Shown here piece by piece: positions 1 through 4,669 of a stretch of DNA of 6,042 nucleotides. The stretch lies in assembly GCA_030150315.1 (NCBI GenBank), contig JASLGB010000434.1, positions 1 to 6,042 on the forward strand, in the 5' to 3' direction. Source of the DNA: Dokdonella sp. Its GTDB lineage: Bacteria > Pseudomonadota > Gammaproteobacteria > Xanthomonadales > Rhodanobacteraceae. A model generated the notes under the pieces. The model was not told where the DNA came from. It worked only from the letters and a program-made list of their open reading frames with translations, and did no database searches. The stretch's first letter is position 1. Every line of letters begins with the position of its first letter. The translations under genes were made by a program, and so were the position numbers.

Positions 1-621
1 GAACCGGCCCTTGCCGCCCTTGCCGCGCCGCACATGCAAGGTGCCGCGCTCACGCTCGATGTCGTGCGTGTTCAGCGCCGCCAGTTCCATGCGCCGGATG
101 CCGGTGCCGTAGAGCAGTTCCAGCATCGCCCGATCGCGCAGGCCCTGCGCATAGGTCACGTCCGGCTGCGCCAGCACCGCCTCGACCTCGCTCGCCGTCA
201 TCGGATCGCGCAGGCCTTTGGGCACGCGTGGCAACTCCACGTCGGCCGCCGGGTTCGACGGCAGGTGCCGGTGCTTCACCAACCAGCTGAAGAACGTGTT
301 GACCGCACCGAGGATCGCGTTCTGGCCGCTTGCCGACAGCGGCTGCCCGTCGCGGCGTCGATAGCGGTACAGGTGCCGCTGGAACGCCTCCATCTGTGCG
401 TGCGTCACCTCCTGCGGCCGCTCCAGTCCGTGTTCGACGCACCACGCGTTGAAGTGCGCCAGGTGCGACTTGCGCGCCTTCAGGCTGACCTTGCTCATCT
501 GCCGCACGGCCAGCGCATCCAGGTGACGCAGCGCCCACGCCGCCACGCTTTCCGGCGTGCGCGGCGTCTCCAGCAGGCGCGAGCGCGCCGTCGTCTGGCC
601 GGGGGAACGGACTTCGATCAT
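1..621 (-). CDS. tyrosine recombinase (XerC/XerD-like integrase), 3' end outside window
   Basis: Site-specific tyrosine recombinase; 207 residues are visible and the C-terminus lies beyond base 1. Residues about 25-125 form the helical SAM-like core-binding domain, with a typical SxNxxLxxVNxFFxWL-type stretch near 98-115. The catalytic domain starts near 138. The motif GTGIRRMEL (172-180) holds the first catalytic arginine, R176, and RGKGGKGRF (199-207) holds the beta-hairpin lysine, probably K201. The HxxR box and the nucleophilic tyrosine should follow off-window, so catalytic integrity cannot be judged. The ATG at 621-619 overlaps the TGA of the upstream ATPase gene (620-618) as ATGA, with GGAGG-like bases (CTGGAGGCC) upstream. 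The two genes are therefore very likely translationally coupled in one operon. The family is certain from the motifs; the exact subfamily is not. It most likely mobilises the element that carries the ATPase and XRE regulator. Confidence 0.9.
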   Translation of the reverse strand, partial: MIEVRSPGQTTARSRLLETPRTPESVAAWALRHLDALAVRQMSKVSLKARKSHLAHFNAWCVEHGLERPQEVTHAQMEAFQRHLYRYRRRDGQPLSASGQNAILGAVNTFFSWLVKHRHLPSNPAADVELPRVPKGLRDPMTASEVEAVLAQPDVTYAQGLRDRAMLELLYGTGIRRMELAALNTHDIERERGTLHVRRGKGGKGRF

Positions 622-2456
622 GGCGTGGCCTCCAGTGAAGCGATCGGTGTGGCGTCCACTTCCAACGTTGGAAGTGAGCGCCCGGGACGGGCGTTCTTCG
701 GCTTCGCGGTCGGCACCGCCTGCAACGCCGCATCCGGCGCGGGCTTGAGCGGGATTTGCCCACCCCGCAAGCGCCGCGCAGCCCCGCCGCGAGCGGGCCG
801 CGAGGCCCCCGCGAGGTCGGCCTCCGCACCCCGCGAGGTCGTGGCCTTGTCCCGCGAGGTCTTGGGTTCGACTGCCTCGGACAAGCCCATCACCTGCGGC
901 GCATCCGTCTCCGCATCGCCGTCGAACAACAGGCCATAGGTGAACCGCTGCCCCGGCTTGCCGCCGTGCTGCGCCACGTAGTCCAGCGTCACCAGTCGAT
1001 CCAGGTGCACGCGCAACTGCGTGTCCGACAGCCCGAGCACCTGCCGCGCCTGCCGGCGTGTGAACGCCAGCGCCGAACGGGCGAGGCCGAGCGCGGCGAC
1101 CTGCTCACCGACCCACGCATCGAGCGCCGACAACACGCGCCGCGTCTGCGGCGGCAGTTCGTCCAGACTGCGGCCAAGCACTGCGTGAGCGAGGCGATTG
1201 GCCAGCGCGATGTCGGCCGGCGTCACCTCGACGTATTCGACGCTCGCACCATCCACGTCCAGCCGATGCACCTTGCGCTGGTGCTGGTGCAGCAGCGCGA
1301 TCGCGTCGATCAGGGCGAGGTACTTCACGTGGTCGCGGCGCAACCGCACGCGGTCGCTGGCGAAGGTCAGGGATTCGGCGTAGGGGTTCACGACGGCGAG
1401 AGGGCGAAGAAGGGTTTGCGCGGCGCGATGCGCTGCCAGCACGTGATCGCTCTTCACCTTTGCCGTGAGGCCCGCCAGCGTGCGCGCCTGTCGCTGCCGC
1501 TGCTGGATCGCCGCCGTCTGCTCGGCCGTCTCGTTGATCGTCAGCACCAGGCAGCGATTGAGCAATTCCTCGTCGATGTCGATCGCCGTCGTCGTCAGGC
1601 ACAGCATCACCGGGCCGGACACGTGGTATTCGGCGGTGACCAGCTTGCCGGTCTGCGGGTCCTTGCCGGTCGAGGCGATGGTGAGTTCGCCTTGGCTCTG
1701 CAACAGCTTCAACGCATACGCCGCCTGCCTGACCCCTTCCTCTTCGGCGATCGCGAGGATCTTGTGTTTCAAGTCCCCTTCGCCGAGATAGAACAGGCTC
1801 TGCCCGGTCATCGCCGAGTAGTGCACGCGCTCGGGTTCCGGCATGAGGGACAGCAGGCCGTCCATCAGCGTCGATTTACCGGCCGCGCTGGTGCTCTGGA
1901 TCAGCACCGCCAACGGCTTGTCGAGCAGCCGCGAGGTCATCGCCAGATAGCCGACCAGCGCGTTGTCGCCTTCGCCGACCACGCCGATCGCCTCCACGTC
2001 GCGCACGATGCGCGAGGCGAGGTCCGGATCGCGCAGCAGCGCCAGCCCCGCCGCCTCGTCGACCTCCGACAGCACCGGCAGGTCCGCTGACCGATCCGGC
2101 GCCAGCGCGCCACGGATCGCCGCTTCCTGCAACGGCTCCAACGCCAGCACCAGCGCCGACAGGTCGCCGGCGATCGTTTCTTCCGCCACGCCCAGCTCGA
2201 TCGCCGCGCCCTTCGCGAACGACGCACGGCCCCGCGCCTGATACAGGTCCAGCGTGTCCAGATACAGGTGGTCGCCCGCCGATACGCGCAACGTCACCTT
2301 CAACGACTCGGCTGACAGGTTGCGCGCCAGGCCACGCACGCGGTACGCCCGACCGCTGCGCACGAACCGCACGTCGTCCTCGCCGACCACCTCGGCAGCA
2401 GGAACCGCGGGCGTCGCCAAGGACGCAGACAAAGATGGATCGTGGACTGAACGCAC
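618..2456 (-). CDS. P-loop ATPase, C-terminal part of CHC2-primase-type protein, primase half absent
   Basis: 612-residue protein that I recognise as equivalent to the C-terminal two thirds of CHC2 zinc-finger/Toprim DNA primase-ATPases of mobile elements. Residues 28-125 carry the linker domain (RxYRVRGLxxNLS, LYLDTLDLY). The ATPase core follows: a Walker A-like loop STSAAGKST at 188-196 (K194; the first glycine of the loop is S188), a Walker B-like ILAIAEEE at 233-240, a sensor-like MLCLTTTAID at 284-293, and an arginine in LLNRCLVL (R301) as candidate finger. A winged-helix-like segment lies at 465-511, and from about 513 a disordered Pro/Ala/Arg-rich tail runs to the end. The GTG start at 2456 is supported by AAGGAG (+ strand 2462-2467) five bases upstream. 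No zinc finger or Toprim region precedes it. The role is inferred as a helicase or DNA-remodelling ATPase working with the coupled recombinase. Confidence 0.85.
   Translation of the reverse strand: MRSVHDPSLSASLATPAVPAAEVVGEDDVRFVRSGRAYRVRGLARNLSAESLKVTLRVSAGDHLYLDTLDLYQARGRASFAKGAAIELGVAEETIAGDLSALVLALEPLQEAAIRGALAPDRSADLPVLSEVDEAAGLALLRDPDLASRIVRDVEAIGVVGEGDNALVGYLAMTSRLLDKPLAVLIQSTSAAGKSTLMDGLLSLMPEPERVHYSAMTGQSLFYLGEGDLKHKILAIAEEEGVRQAAYALKLLQSQGELTIASTGKDPQTGKLVTAEYHVSGPVMLCLTTTAIDIDEELLNRCLVLTINETAEQTAAIQQRQRQARTLAGLTAKVKSDHVLAAHRAAQTLLRPLAVVNPYAESLTFASDRVRLRRDHVKYLALIDAIALLHQHQRKVHRLDVDGASVEYVEVTPADIALANRLAHAVLGRSLDELPPQTRRVLSALDAWVGEQVAALGLARSALAFTRRQARQVLGLSDTQLRVHLDRLVTLDYVAQHGGKPGQRFTYGLLFDGDAETDAPQVMGLSEAVEPKTSRDKATTSRGAEADLAGASRPARGGAARRLRGGQIPLKPAPDAALQAVPTAKPKNARPGRSLPTLEVDATPIASLEATP
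651..682. repeat. 32-bp imperfect palindrome, recombinase-core-like
   Basis: Bases 657-676 form a perfect 20-bp palindrome: CACTTCCAAC followed by its complement. Allowing two mismatches, it extends to 13-bp arms (651-663 and 670-682; GGCGTCCACTTCC against GGCGCTCACTTCC, 11 of 13 identical) around a 6-bp spacer AACGTT. Two inverted arms around a 6-8 bp spacer is the layout of tyrosine-recombinase core sites such as dif. The site sits 30 bp upstream of the recombinase start, inside the disordered tail of the ATPase gene. It could equally be an operator or attenuating hairpin. The palindrome is certain; its function is inferred. Confidence 0.5.
787..859. repeat. phased CCGCGAGG repeats
   Basis: CCGCGAG or CCGCGAGG starts at 787, 798, 809, 831 and 852. 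The spacings are 11, 11, 22 and 21 bp, close to one or two helical turns. Three copies extend to CCGCGAGGTC. Because 11 and 22 are not multiples of three, the copies fall in different reading frames of the ATPase gene, so this is not simply a peptide repeat. The layout is iteron-like and could be an accessory protein-binding array. A further CCGCGAGGTC near 1929 shows that the word also occurs by chance in this GC-rich gene, so confidence is limited. Confidence 0.35.
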
Positions 2457-2488
2457 GGTGGCTCCTTGGATACCGTCAAGTCGCTATA

Positions 2489-2509
2489 AAGCTACCATCG
2501 TGGTAGCTT
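2489..2509. promoter_or_regulatory. palindromic operator between XRE gene and ATPase operon
   Basis: Perfect 9-bp arms AAGCTACCA (2489-2497) and TGGTAGCTT (2501-2509) flank the trinucleotide TCG. They lie in the 85-bp gap between the divergent genes, where a dimeric XRE repressor would bind. A good -10 match for the rightward gene, TATAAA (2485-2490), abuts the left arm, though I see no convincing -35. On the minus strand TTGAGG (2517-2512) with a 17-bp spacer points to a weak TAGCTT -10 inside the palindrome. Either arrangement would let a bound repressor block both promoters. Promoter positions are tentative; the palindrome is certain. Confidence 0.65.
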
Positions 2510-2541
2510 ATCCTCAACCCCATCGTAGCCAAGGCCCTACC

Positions 2542-2913
2542 ATGACGATCACGCCCTTCCCCCGGTTTCGTCGCATGGCCTTCGCTCACACCCTCGTCCA
2601 GCATCGCCGCGCCAAAGGCTTGAGCCAGCAGGCGCTGGCCGACACCACCGGCATTCACGTCAGCCAGATCAAGCGCTACGAAGGCGGCAGCGCCCAGCCG
2701 TCCCTCGATGGACTCAAGAAGCTCGCCGTCGCACTCGATTGCGCGACCGATGCACTCGTGTTTGATGAAGGCGAACGCCCCATCGCCGACGACCTGCAAC
2801 GCCAGTTCGAAGCGATCAGCAAGCTGCCCGAGGAGGAACGCGCCATCGCTCGTGTCCTGCTCGAAGGACTCGTGCTCAAGCACGACGCCAAGCGGTTCGA
2901 GGGCCGGCAATAA
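2542..2913 (+). CDS. XRE-family helix-turn-helix transcriptional regulator
   Basis: 123-residue Cro/C1-type DNA-binding protein. The HTH occupies about residues 14-68: LSQQALADTTG (27-37) forms the first HTH helices and HVSQIKRYEGG (39-49) the recognition helix, followed by the usual QPSLDGLKKLAVAL. The C-terminal 50 residues (FDEGERPIADDLQRQFEAI, then LLEGLVLKHDAKR) match the tail I know from XRE proteins carried with CHC2-primase/integrase elements. I chose the ATG at 2542 because AAGG (2531-2534) precedes it at good spacing, and because the frame further upstream runs into the divergent ATPase gene. An ATG at 2575 is a less likely alternative with no ribosome binding site. It probably represses itself and the ATPase-recombinase operon through the 2489-2509 palindrome. 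Confidence 0.85.
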   Translation: MTITPFPRFRRMAFAHTLVQHRRAKGLSQQALADTTGIHVSQIKRYEGGSAQPSLDGLKKLAVALDCATDALVFDEGERPIADDLQRQFEAISKLPEEERAIARVLLEGLVLKHDAKRFEGRQ

Positions 2914-2917
2914 GGGC

Positions 2918-2945
2918 CTGTCCGATAACGTGCATCATTTTCCTT
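2918..2945 (+). other. weak dif-like sequence, possible element end
   Basis: Five bases after the XRE stop, CTGTCCGATAA (2918-2928), CGTGCA (2929-2934) and TCATTTTCCTT (2935-2945) align with the 11-6-11 plan of XerCD dif. The central stretch ATAACGTGCATCATTTT agrees with the E. coli dif segment, as I remember it, at about 12 of 17 positions. The XerD-arm end is poor. It could mark the right end of the element whose recombinase lies at 1-621. Only the partner end, outside this window, could settle this. Confidence 0.2.
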
Positions 2946-3062
2946 GCGCTCTCCTGGCGCAGACGGCAGCATGACCTCAGCGCAGCCACTCGGCGCCCGG
3001 CTCTCTCCGATCCCGTCATGGAGCCACCTCTGCGGAGGGGGGATCTTTCTGCAACAACGCTC

Positions 3063-3089
3063 GGCCCGATTGTTCCGTGGGCCATTTTT
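3063..3089 (+). terminator. weak intrinsic terminator candidate
   Basis: GGCCC (3063-3067) pairs with GGGCC (3079-3083), with a possible added G-U pair, and is followed at once by ATTTTT (3084-3089). A short GC stem followed by a U run is the form of a factor-independent terminator. It would end rightward transcription from the XRE gene 150 bp upstream. The stem is short, so this is tentative. Confidence 0.35.
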
Positions 3090-3154
3090 GAACGCCCCGC
3101 CTATCCAGCATGGCCGTCTGCGCCAACCGCTAGGCACATTCGTATGTCCTGATC

Positions 3155-3186
3155 TGGCCCAGCGGGCTGTCCTGCTCGCTGGGCCA
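3155..3186. repeat. 10-bp inverted repeat (hairpin A)
   Basis: TGGCCCAGCG (3155-3164) is perfectly complementary to CGCTGGGCCA (3177-3186) across a 12-base loop. No T run follows, so it is not a standard terminator. It lies only 3 bp before hairpin B. Confidence 0.7.
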
Positions 3187-3189
3187 TTC

Positions 3190-3233
3190 GTGCGTCACTC
3201 TGCTCTGAGCTCGACGAAGAGAGAGTGACGCAC
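3190..3233. repeat. 12-bp inverted repeat (hairpin B)
   Basis: GTGCGTCACTCT (3190-3201) and AGAGTGACGCAC (3222-3233) are perfectly complementary around a 20-base loop that contains the small palindrome GAGCTC (3207-3212). A 12-bp perfect arm is unlikely by chance at this spacing. It is not in a gene and no T run follows. It may be part of a long structured RNA, or a protein-binding or recombination site. Confidence 0.7.
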
Positions 3234-3483
3234 ATCGGCAAACCGTCTCCACGCCGCATCGCTGTGGTCTTTCACGATCCGGCCGAGACAATGACACCGG
3301 GCTGATCGCCCTCCCACGCCAACGAACCCGCAGGTTCCTGGCGCATCGTGCTGTCCGACGCGCAAGGCGTCTCGTCGTACCGGTCAGCCGCGCACTGCGC
3401 GGCCTTCACTACCACCCCGCAATGGGGTTTTGGCAGTGCCGGCGGGCTCACCCGAGCCGTCCCGATTCCGTGTTCGCACGGAC

Positions 3484-3521
3484 CCCGCATCGATCCCATT
3501 CGATCGCGGGTTGGGACCCGC
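3484..3521 (+). promoter_or_regulatory. mutually exclusive hairpins (switch-like)
   Basis: Bases 3506-3510 (GCGGG) can pair upstream with CCCGC (3484-3488), in a 10-bp stem continued by ATCGA/TCGAT with one bulged C. Alternatively, GCGGGT (3506-3511) pairs downstream with ACCCGC (3516-3521) across a TGGG loop. Both cannot form together. Such competing stems are typical of riboregulators, but no ligand-binding motif is recognised. Confidence 0.35.
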
Positions 3522-3540
3522 AACTCACCGGACTGGACGC

Positions 3541-3607
3541 GCGCCCCACCGCCCGCACTGCCGCTGCTGACCCGAGAGGGTCGGCCGGCATGCGAGCCGT
3601 GGGGCGC
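3541..3607 (+). ncRNA. long imperfect stem with GNRA loop just before the ribosome site
   Basis: The outer arms GCGCCCCAC (3541-3549) and GTGGGGCGC (3599-3607) are perfectly complementary. Inside, GCA/TGC (3555-3557, 3591-3593) and GCC/GGC (3560-3562, 3587-3589) can pair. The apex is an 8-bp stem GCTGACCC/GGGTCGGC (3566-3573, 3578-3585, one G-U pair) capped by GAGA. The stem ends 23 bases before the GGGAG ribosome site, so it could influence translation of the recombinase. Confidence 0.5.
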
Positions 3608-3630
3608 CCAACCGATGACCGATGACGAAC

Positions 3631-3635
3631 GGGAG
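3631..3635 (+). promoter_or_regulatory. ribosome binding site that fixes the recombinase start
   Basis: GGGAG lies six bases before the ATG at 3642. An in-frame ATG at 3615 and the long open frame further upstream lack a comparable site, so 3642 is preferred. Confidence 0.7.
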
Positions 3636-3641
3636 ACAGAC

Positions 3642-4502
3642 ATGAGTGCGAAGAACGATTTGTTGGCTTCACTGCGCAGCGCCAGCGCGAAGTTGGGCGG
3701 GGCGCATTTGACGCGGCAGGCACGCGATGCGTTCTGCCGGCGCTTGGCCGTGCATCTGCATGGAGCGGGGTTCAGGCATCTGCGCCACCTCGGCGAAGTC
3801 GGACTGCGCCATGTGCGCAGCTACGTCGCAGCGAGGCAGCTCGCTGGCGTCGGCGTGCGCACGCTGCAGAACGACCTGGCGCACCTGCGCGGGATGCTCG
3901 TGCTGGCCGGCAAGGTGCAGCTTCTGAGCGAAGCAGGCATGACGAACGCGGCACTCGGTGCGGCGGGCGGCTCGCGCATCGGCGCCAAGACCGCGATCAG
4001 TGAAGCGGACTATGCGGAACTGCGCGAGGTGATCGCCGATGACGGATTGCGGGCGCTGGTCGCGCTTGAACGCACGCTCGGATTGCGGGCGATGGAGGCG
4101 ATCCGCAGTCGCGACCAGCTGGCACAGTGGGAGCGGCAGCTGGCCGATGGACAGGCGGCGATCGAGGTGGTGATGGGCACCAAGGGCGGACGGCCACGGC
4201 TCACACACCTGCCCGACCCAGAGCGGGCGCTGGCGGCGGTGCGCGAGGCGCTGGCTGTGCTGCGAACCCGCGGCCACCTCGTGCCGGGCGCGAACCTAAA
4301 GGCGGCGGCCACGTGGTATCGCAACGCGATGCACCGGCTCGACGTGCAAGGCCATGCGCTGCGCTATGCGTTCGCTCGCGAGCGCATCGAGGCCTATCGG
4401 GCCCAAGGCATACCGCTGCGCGAGGCACTGGCGCGCACCAGCATGGATCTCGGACACGGCGATGGACGCGGGCGCTGGGTCAAGATGGTGTATTTGCGTT
4501 GA
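3642..4502 (+). CDS. tyrosine recombinase, Phage_int_SAM_2 / Integrase_1 type
   Basis: 286-residue site-specific recombinase of the proteobacterial Integrase_1 group, distinct from the XerC/D-like enzyme at the left edge. The N-terminal 15-105 is a helical SAM-like DNA-binding domain (VRSYVAARQ, VRTLQNDLAHLRGML). The catalytic domain, about 115-286, shows every expected residue: R149 in LGLRAMEA, K181 in GTKGGRPR, H238 and R241 in GHALRYAFA, H272 in DLGHGDGRG, and the nucleophile Y284 three residues from the C-terminus. Full length and intact catalytic set suggest an active enzyme. The frame stays open upstream to 3348, but GGGAG at 3631 supports this start. It stands alone between a hairpin-rich leader and a strong terminator. 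It probably moves a separate element or island; no attachment site pair can be shown in this window. Confidence 0.88.
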   Translation: MSAKNDLLASLRSASAKLGGAHLTRQARDAFCRRLAVHLHGAGFRHLRHLGEVGLRHVRSYVAARQLAGVGVRTLQNDLAHLRGMLVLAGKVQLLSEAGMTNAALGAAGGSRIGAKTAISEADYAELREVIADDGLRALVALERTLGLRAMEAIRSRDQLAQWERQLADGQAAIEVVMGTKGGRPRLTHLPDPERALAAVREALAVLRTRGHLVPGANLKAAATWYRNAMHRLDVQGHALRYAFARERIEAYRAQGIPLREALARTSMDLGHGDGRGRWVKMVYLR

Positions 4503-4520
4503 GGTGAAGGGAAGGACAAA

Positions 4521-4551
4521 TGCAAAGCCCGGCGCGAGGCCGGGCTTTGCA
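4521..4551. terminator. strong, probably bidirectional intrinsic terminator
   Basis: A perfect 13-bp stem, TGCAAAGCCCGGC (4521-4533) with GCCGGGCTTTGCA (4539-4551), encloses the loop GCGAG. It lies 18 bases after the recombinase stop. On the minus strand the stem is followed by TTTGTCCTT, so it can also stop transcripts coming from the rhs side 88 bp away. The A-rich and T-rich stem ends are the usual bidirectional form. Confidence 0.85.
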
Positions 4552-4639
4552 GAGGCGTCATTTAAAACGGGCGTATGTGAACCTGGAACCGTTTTTAGAA
4601 CCCGCAAGCGGAGATATGCGAATCCGATTGCCATTACAA

Positions 4640-4669
4640 TTAATGAATAAAATTTATTGAATTCATTAA
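4640..4669. repeat. AT-rich inverted repeat at end of small membrane gene
   Basis: TTAATGAAT (4640-4648) is perfectly complementary to ATTCATTAA (4661-4669) around a 12-base loop. It overlaps the TAA stop and last codons of the minus-strand membrane-protein gene. With no GC in the stem base it is not a standard terminator; it may protect the transcript end or be a chance feature of AT-rich DNA. Confidence 0.4.

Larger units (their letters stand above)
3324..3607 (+). ncRNA. candidate structured leader RNA: hairpin array before second recombinase
   Basis: Consecutive short hairpins occur every 20-35 bases. They are GAACC/GGTTC at 3324-3337; GACGC/GCGTC at 3357-3371; GCCGCGC/GCGCGGC at 3387-3403; ACCCC/GGGGT at 3414-3428; GGCTC/GAGCC at 3445-3458; TCCGTG/CACGGA with a TTCG loop at 3467-3482; CCCGC-ATCGA/TCGAT-GCGGG at 3484-3510; and a long 3541-3607 stem. 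The GAGA (GNRA-type) loop reads correctly only on the + strand, which favours a transcript running into the recombinase gene whose ribosome site is at 3631. No known RNA family is recognised. It may be a regulatory leader, a separate noncoding RNA, or DNA that acts when folded. The 5' end is not defined. Confidence 0.5.
2914..3641. other. 728-bp gene-free, inverted-repeat-rich region
   Basis: No protein-coding gene is convincing on either strand. The open frames here give Arg/Ser/Pro-rich translations with no family signature and poor ribosome sites. Instead the stretch holds many inverted repeats: minor ones at 2945-2961 (TGCGC/GCGCA) and 2999-3025 (GGCTC/GAGCC), a terminator-like stem at 3063-3083, two large hairpins at 3155-3233, and a dense run at 3324-3607. 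The left 30 bp may include an element end. The region separates the XRE/ATPase/recombinase module from the second recombinase and reads as noncoding RNA and/or recombination-site DNA. Confidence 0.7.

Noticed and set aside
34..939. Long + strand open frame across the first recombinase
   Set aside because: The opposite strand encodes an unmistakable tyrosine recombinase and the ATPase tail; the + strand product is low-complexity and lacks a ribosome site.
756..2090. Long open frame on the + strand opposite the ATPase gene
   Set aside because: Translation is Arg/Gln/His-rich with no family signature. It is the usual antisense shadow of a GC-rich gene whose minus-strand product has clear ATPase motifs.
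2894..2901. GGTTCGAG, similar to a tRNA T-arm loop and possible attachment target
   Set aside because: No acceptor or anticodon stems can be built around it, and it lies within the XRE coding end.
2944..3228. 94-codon + strand open frame in the noncoding region
   Set aside because: No ribosome site, no recognisable domain, irregular composition, and it runs through the terminator-like stem and both large hairpins.
3287..3292. GACAAT as a -10 box for the hairpin-array transcript
   Set aside because: No acceptable -35 at 16-18 bp upstream, so the promoter cannot be placed from sequence alone.
3583..3592. GGCCGGCATG, identical to the start of the hepatitis delta virus ribozyme
   Set aside because: The downstream strand needed to close P1, and the nested pseudoknot, are not found; the bases are better explained by the 3541-3607 stem.
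3348..3641. Upstream in-frame extension of the second recombinase (98 codons)
   Set aside because: It overlaps the hairpin array, is Pro/Arg-rich without domain character, and GGGAG at 3631 supports starting at 3642, which gives the usual domain start.
4579..4602. Three GAACC copies (4579, 4586, 4598) between the terminator and the membrane gene
   Set aside because: Five-base words with irregular spacing; no further structure supports a binding array.
3324..4606. GAACCCGCA direct repeat (3324-3332 and 4598-4606) flanking the second recombinase
   Set aside because: A nine-base repeat is expected many times by chance in 6 kb, and the flanks do not extend the match.
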